Shown here in pieces: positions 61,363 through 64,000 of a DNA stretch of 64,000 nt. The stretch is from an uncultured Oscillospiraceae bacterium (lineage in GTDB: Bacteria; Bacillota; Clostridia; Oscillospirales; Oscillospiraceae). The notes beneath the pieces were generated by a model. The model was not told the origin of the DNA. It did no database searches and worked only from the letters and a program-made list of their open reading frames with translations. How positions within the stretch are numbered: position 1 is the stretch's first letter; every line of letters starts with the position of its first letter. Made by a program: the position numbers and the translations under genes. Location of the stretch: assembly GCA_944385035.1 (NCBI GenBank), contig CALWVV010000003.1, positions 62,001-126,000 on the forward strand, given 5' to 3'.

Positions 61363-61437
61363 GGCCCGGTGGTCAAGCGGTTAAGACTCCGCCCTTTCAC
61401 GGCGGCAACACGGGTTCGAGTCCCGTCCGGGTCACCA
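61363..61437 (+). tRNA. tRNA-Glu (anticodon TTC)
   Basis: GGCCCGG/CCGGGTC acceptor, anticodon loop CTTTCAC giving TTC, T arm GGTTCGAGTCC, CCA encoded. Confidence 0.95.
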
Positions 61438-61465
61438 CCTTACTTCCCCGCCGTTTCTCCTATAT

Positions 61466-61541
61466 GGAGGCATAGCTCAGCCGGTAGAGCGTCCGCCTCA
61501 CACGCGGAAGGTCACAGATTCGAGTTCTGTTGTCTCCACCA
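61466..61541 (+). tRNA. tRNA-Val (anticodon CAC), probable integration site
   Basis: GGAGGCA acceptor, anticodon loop CTCACAC giving CAC, CCA encoded. A tyrosine integrase gene begins 174 bases after its 3' end, the usual place for an element inserted into a tRNA 3' end. The second att copy would lie beyond the window. Confidence 0.93.
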
Positions 61542-61554
61542 AAAAGAACGCAAG

Positions 61555-61590
61555 AAAGCACTGAAACGATTAAGTTTTGGTGCTTTTTTG
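61555..61590 (+). terminator. Terminator of the tRNA operon
   Basis: AAAGCACTGAAAC (61555-61567) pairs with GTTTTGGTGCTTT (61574-61586) around GATTAA, then TTTG. Confidence 0.75.
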
Positions 61591-61714
61591 CATTTTATCT
61601 GCAAGTTTTTTGGGGCAGCCTTCCGAGCACAAAAAGTGTCAACAAAAATGTCAACAACCTCTACCTCTCCCGCTCCCCCTGAAAGGCATTGATAGCAAAG
61701 AAAGGATGTTATCA

Positions 61715-62917
61715 ATGGCTACCATCACCCCAAATCCCCGGCAAGGTAAACCTGTTTCCTATCGCTTCCGCACCTGTGTAGGAAGAACAGAAGAAGGCAA
61801 GCAGATTTTCAAAAGCACAACTTGGAAGGTTCCCTCCCATCTCCCAGCCTCCAGAATAGAACCCGCAGCAATACGAGCCGCCGAAAAGTGGGAACAGGAA
61901 ATGAAACTGGAGCACGAAAAGGACTTGCTCGATCCCACTCGGATTAAAAGCCGTCTGATTGAAAAGGAAAACACAGACCTTTCCCGTTTTATCTATGAGG
62001 TCTGGTTCCCTTCCTGTATTGACAACGGGGAGCACAAGCCCAAAACCATTTCTTTCTACAACGATACATCAAAAAACATTGTCTCCTACTTCCACTGCTC
62101 CTCTCTGCAAAAAATATCCCCCATAGACATTCAGGCTTTTCTAGCCAGCCTGCGTACCACTCATCATCTTGCTCCACAAACCGTACACCACCATTACCGC
62201 ACTTTGAACATGATTTTTTCCTATGCACACAAGCTGGAACTGATCTTGACAAATCCCATGGACAAAGTTCCCGCTCCAAAGTTGAACCGAAAGCCCATTG
62301 ACGCTTTTACGAAAGAACAGGCACAAGTTTTTGTTCATGCAGTGGATCATTCCCCTCTGGATTTCCGTTGTATGCTTTACCTGCTTCTTACCACCGGAAT
62401 CAGAAGGGCAGAGCTATTGGGGCTAAAGTGGTGTAATTTGGACGATACTGCTGGGATAATCCACATCGAACAAAACGTTACCTACACAGCCCAAAGCGGC
62501 ACTATAATCGGCTCACCTAAGACACAGAGGAGTATTCGCACGATCCCAGTACTCCCCCATGTTCTGCACCTGCTCCAAGCTCTAAAAGTTCAGCAGCAGA
62601 AAGCTTTCCCTGATATCGCCCTTAACTCCGGCTTTATGTTTCATGGTAAGGCTGGTATCCATACTCCCAGAAATCCGGACGCTGTCACACGGAGAGTAAA
62701 GCGCTTTATGGCACAAAATAATTTGCCCGATATGTCTCCCCACGATCTTCGACACAGCTGTGCGACTCTTCTGCTTCAGAGCGGTGCAGATATCAAAAGC
62801 GTTCAGGATATTTTAGGTCACACAAATGCCAATACCACCCTTAATTTCTATGTGCGCTCTGATCTCCAGCAAATGCAAGCTGCCGCAAACAAATTAGCCC
62901 ATACATTCCAATGGTAA
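61715..62917 (+). CDS. Site-specific tyrosine recombinase (integrase)
   Basis: A 400-residue phage/ICE-type integrase. The N-terminal part includes an arm-binding domain (residues 1-85), then a SAM-like core-binding domain (about 90-185) and the catalytic domain with Arg230 (TTGIRRAELLGLKW), His343 and Arg346 (SPHDLRHSCATLL), His369 (ILGHTNANTT) and the nucleophile Tyr379. All catalytic residues are present. ATG at 61715 has AAGAAAGG upstream. Codon use is more AT-rich than in the core genes. It lies just past tRNA-Val, so it most likely integrates and excises the element that starts here. Confidence 0.92.
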   Translation: MATITPNPRQGKPVSYRFRTCVGRTEEGKQIFKSTTWKVPSHLPASRIEPAAIRAAEKWEQEMKLEHEKDLLDPTRIKSRLIEKENTDLSRFIYEVWFPSCIDNGEHKPKTISFYNDTSKNIVSYFHCSSLQKISPIDIQAFLASLRTTHHLAPQTVHHHYRTLNMIFSYAHKLELILTNPMDKVPAPKLNRKPIDAFTKEQAQVFVHAVDHSPLDFRCMLYLLLTTGIRRAELLGLKWCNLDDTAGIIHIEQNVTYTAQSGTIIGSPKTQRSIRTIPVLPHVLHLLQALKVQQQKAFPDIALNSGFMFHGKAGIHTPRNPDAVTRRVKRFMAQNNLPDMSPHDLRHSCATLLLQSGADIKSVQDILGHTNANTTLNFYVRSDLQQMQAAANKLAHTFQW

Positions 62918-63017
62918 AATCATCTTATTCCTTTCCCCGTGTAAATGTAGTTGTGATGTACTGACGAGATATCTTGTCCCTAAAAATGTAAATTCGCTGT
63001 TTTGTAAGTGCATATTC

Positions 63018-63051
63018 AAGACCTGCTGGTTCATACTGGCAGGTCTTTTTT
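63018..63051 (+). terminator. Terminator downstream of the integrase gene
   Basis: AAGACCTGC, loop, GCAGGTCTT, TTTT. Confidence 0.75.
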
Positions 63052-63100
63052 CATATACAGGAACTTTTACACATCACATTATTAGAAAGGAGCTTTTACC

Positions 63101-63493
63101 ATGAAGCAGCTAACTACCTACAACCGAGCAGCCGGATACCTGAACAAACTCTTCGATCTGCTCAACCAGCACTATTTTGAAAATGAACTTACAAGGCCAA
63201 CCATCACCATCCAAAGCACCCCCAGAGCATATGGCCATTTTTCTCTCAGACCGGATACCTGGATTTCAGCCAATGGAACTTCCCACGAAATCAATATCGG
63301 AGCCGGAACCCTTGCCAGACCCATCGAACATATCTGCTCTAAAAAAGAGCAGCTTCTACAAGCTCGCCAATTCCGAACCGCTTTGAATATCAAGATTCAA
63401 AAGGAGTGTGCCAATTTGGAACCAAAAGCCATATTGCTGATTATCGAGCTCTACTCTCTGCTGCTCATCTATGTCTTCTTCAGACTGAAATAG
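63101..63493 (+). pseudogene. Truncated SprT-like zinc-peptidase-type protein of a mobile element
   Basis: The first 75 or so residues (MKQLTTYNRAAGYLNKLFDL, then TITIQSTPRAYGHFSLRPD and HEINIGAGTLARPIE) match the N terminus of SprT-like proteins carried by integrative elements. These normally continue with a HExxH zinc motif. Here the sequence changes abruptly after LARPIE to an unrelated basic stretch and a hydrophobic end, and no HExxH occurs in any frame nearby. This looks like a deletion or junction that removed the catalytic part. It may still make a 130-residue protein. AAAGGAG precedes the ATG. Confidence 0.6.
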
Positions 63494-63504
63494 GAGGTAT
63501 CCAC

Positions 63505-63660
63505 ATGATGTTTCTGATTGGCTGGTTAGTTTGGGTTAATATTGGGATATGTGCAAACGGAATCAGCTTTGTTCTTCCCACCAACTTCTGGGGGCTCATC
63601 AATTTTCTGATTCTGGCCACCATCGTTTTAAGTACTATTGGGGTAAGGAAAATAAAATAG
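63505..63660 (+). CDS. Small membrane protein of the mobile element
   Basis: A 51-residue frame starting MMFLIGWLVWVNIGICANG with two hydrophobic segments and a basic end. AGGAGGT lies seven bases ahead of the ATG, 11 bases after the broken SprT-like frame. No known function. Confidence 0.5.
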   Translation: MMFLIGWLVWVNIGICANGISFVLPTNFWGLINFLILATIVLSTIGVRKIK

Positions 63661-63722
63661 CCTGGCCCTTTTTGCTTGTCAGCATTCAAACACACCCAAG
63701 CAAACGAATCATAACCTAAAAT

Positions 63723-63775
63723 AAAAAAGGGCCGTTATAGGTTTCATTGTACCCATAGCGGCCCTCTTCGTTTTT
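63723..63775. terminator. Bidirectional terminator
   Basis: AGGGCCGTTATAGG/CCCATAGCGGCCCT stem with an A run before and a T run after. It ends the converging small membrane-protein and repeat-protein genes. Confidence 0.75.
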
Positions 63776-64000
63776 AAATCCAGTTTACTTTCATATCCGG
63801 CGCACACCCATCAAAGGAATCCTCAAAACTGCCTTCAGGGAGATTTTCTCGGTTTAAAAATTTTGTATCACGGGAAATCGTAACCTCTGACAGGTTTGTA
63901 CATCCACCGAACGCTTGATATCCAACCACCGTAACACTTGCCGGGATTTCAATACAGCAAAGATCAGCACATCCAAAGAAGGCAAAGGAGCCAATCTTCT
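63774..64000 (-). CDS. BspA-like leucine-rich-repeat protein (C-terminal end, runs off the window)
   Basis: The minus strand is open from the window edge to a TAA at 63774. It encodes repeats of the type IGSFAFFGCADLCCIEIPASVTVVG followed by YQAFGGCTNLSEVTIS, the roughly 23-residue LRR_5 pattern (ExAFxxCxxLxxIxIPxSV). Such proteins are often surface-exposed in gut bacteria. The last 30 residues have no repeat and the chain ends in MKVNWI. The N terminus is outside the window. Confidence 0.75.
   Translation of the reverse strand, partial: KIGSFAFFGCADLCCIEIPASVTVVGYQAFGGCTNLSEVTISRDTKFLNRENLPEGSFEDSFDGCAPDMKVNWI

Noticed and set aside
63406..63660. Longer version of the small membrane protein starting at 63406
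   Set aside because: The extra 33 residues overlap the SprT-like frame and lack a ribosome site, whereas the ATG at 63505 has AGGAGGT at ideal spacing.
1..64000. CRISPR arrays, insertion sequences and toxin-antitoxin modules
   Set aside because: No regularly spaced direct repeats, no transposase and no paired small toxin/antitoxin genes were seen; the only recombinase is the integrase at 61.7 kb.

Overview
The window is a GC-rich chromosomal segment of an anaerobic, butyrate-forming, endospore-forming Firmicute. The gene content (butyrate CoA-transferase, ptb-buk, SpoVAC, Rnf-type genes, sialic-acid catabolism, GlnK/GlnL-type two-component pair) fits a gut Oscillospiraceae of the Flavonifractor / Pseudoflavonifractor / Intestinimonas kind. 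The genus is an inference, not read from a marker gene. Vegetative promoters are close to TTGACA-17-TATAAT, ribosome binding sites are AGGAGG-like, and most transcription units end in strong intrinsic terminators.

Layout. 1-8.8 kb: a DegV fragment, an NhaC antiporter, a shikimate kinase-like protein, a DEAD-box helicase, a butyrate-type CoA-transferase, two small proteins, tRNA-Leu, a manganese efflux pump behind a yybP-ykoY riboswitch with an overlapping terminator, and a dicarboxylate symporter. 8.8-18.4 kb: sigma-54, an isolated SpoVAC, tRNA-Arg next to a non-coding region holding a copy of the tRNA 3' end, an aminotransferase, a stand-alone N-terminal half of PTS enzyme I, ptb-buk, tRNA-Thr, a membrane protein and a MATE exporter. 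18.4-26.7 kb: a minus-strand sialic acid/amino-sugar cluster (AGE epimerase, CUT1 ABC transporter with its own ATPase, NanA, NagA). 26.9-34.4 kb: YesL-like protein, two-subunit fumarase, a NitT/TauT-type ABC transporter and DNA polymerase I. 34.5-38.1 kb: a membrane protein, rimI-tsaD, an AT-rich spacer with DnaA-box-like sites, then infC-rpmI-rplT behind an attenuator-type leader, with infC starting at ATC. 38.2-41.9 kb: a GlnK/GlnL-like sensor-regulator pair followed by the glutamate carrier GltS.

42-48.7 kb: queH, a SLOG-family protein, an Xaa-Pro peptidase, an endonuclease IV-like protein, a YqeG phosphatase, an unknown protein and a secreted GH26-like protein with S-layer domains. 49-52.6 kb: a compact Rnf-like operon, rnfC - rnfD/rnfG fusion - rnfA, without rnfB or rnfE. 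52.6-61.1 kb: a DUF1540 protein, a YjdF-like membrane protein, a small helical protein, PgeF/YfiH, an orphan peptide-binding lipoprotein, single-chain PurL and a TIM-barrel protein. 61.2-64 kb: a tRNA-Met/Glu/Val operon whose last tRNA is immediately followed by a tyrosine integrase, a broken SprT-like gene and the end of a BspA-like repeat protein, that is, the left end of an integrated element running off the window.

Functionally the segment combines two terminal routes to butyrate (CoA-transferase and phosphotransbutyrylase/kinase), host-glycan scavenging (sialic acid), glutamate and dicarboxylate uptake, and a reduced Rnf-like redox module. The most unusual locus is the RnfC-RnfDG-RnfA operon: the flavin-attachment threonines and the two RnfA cysteines are retained although RnfB and RnfE are not encoded there.
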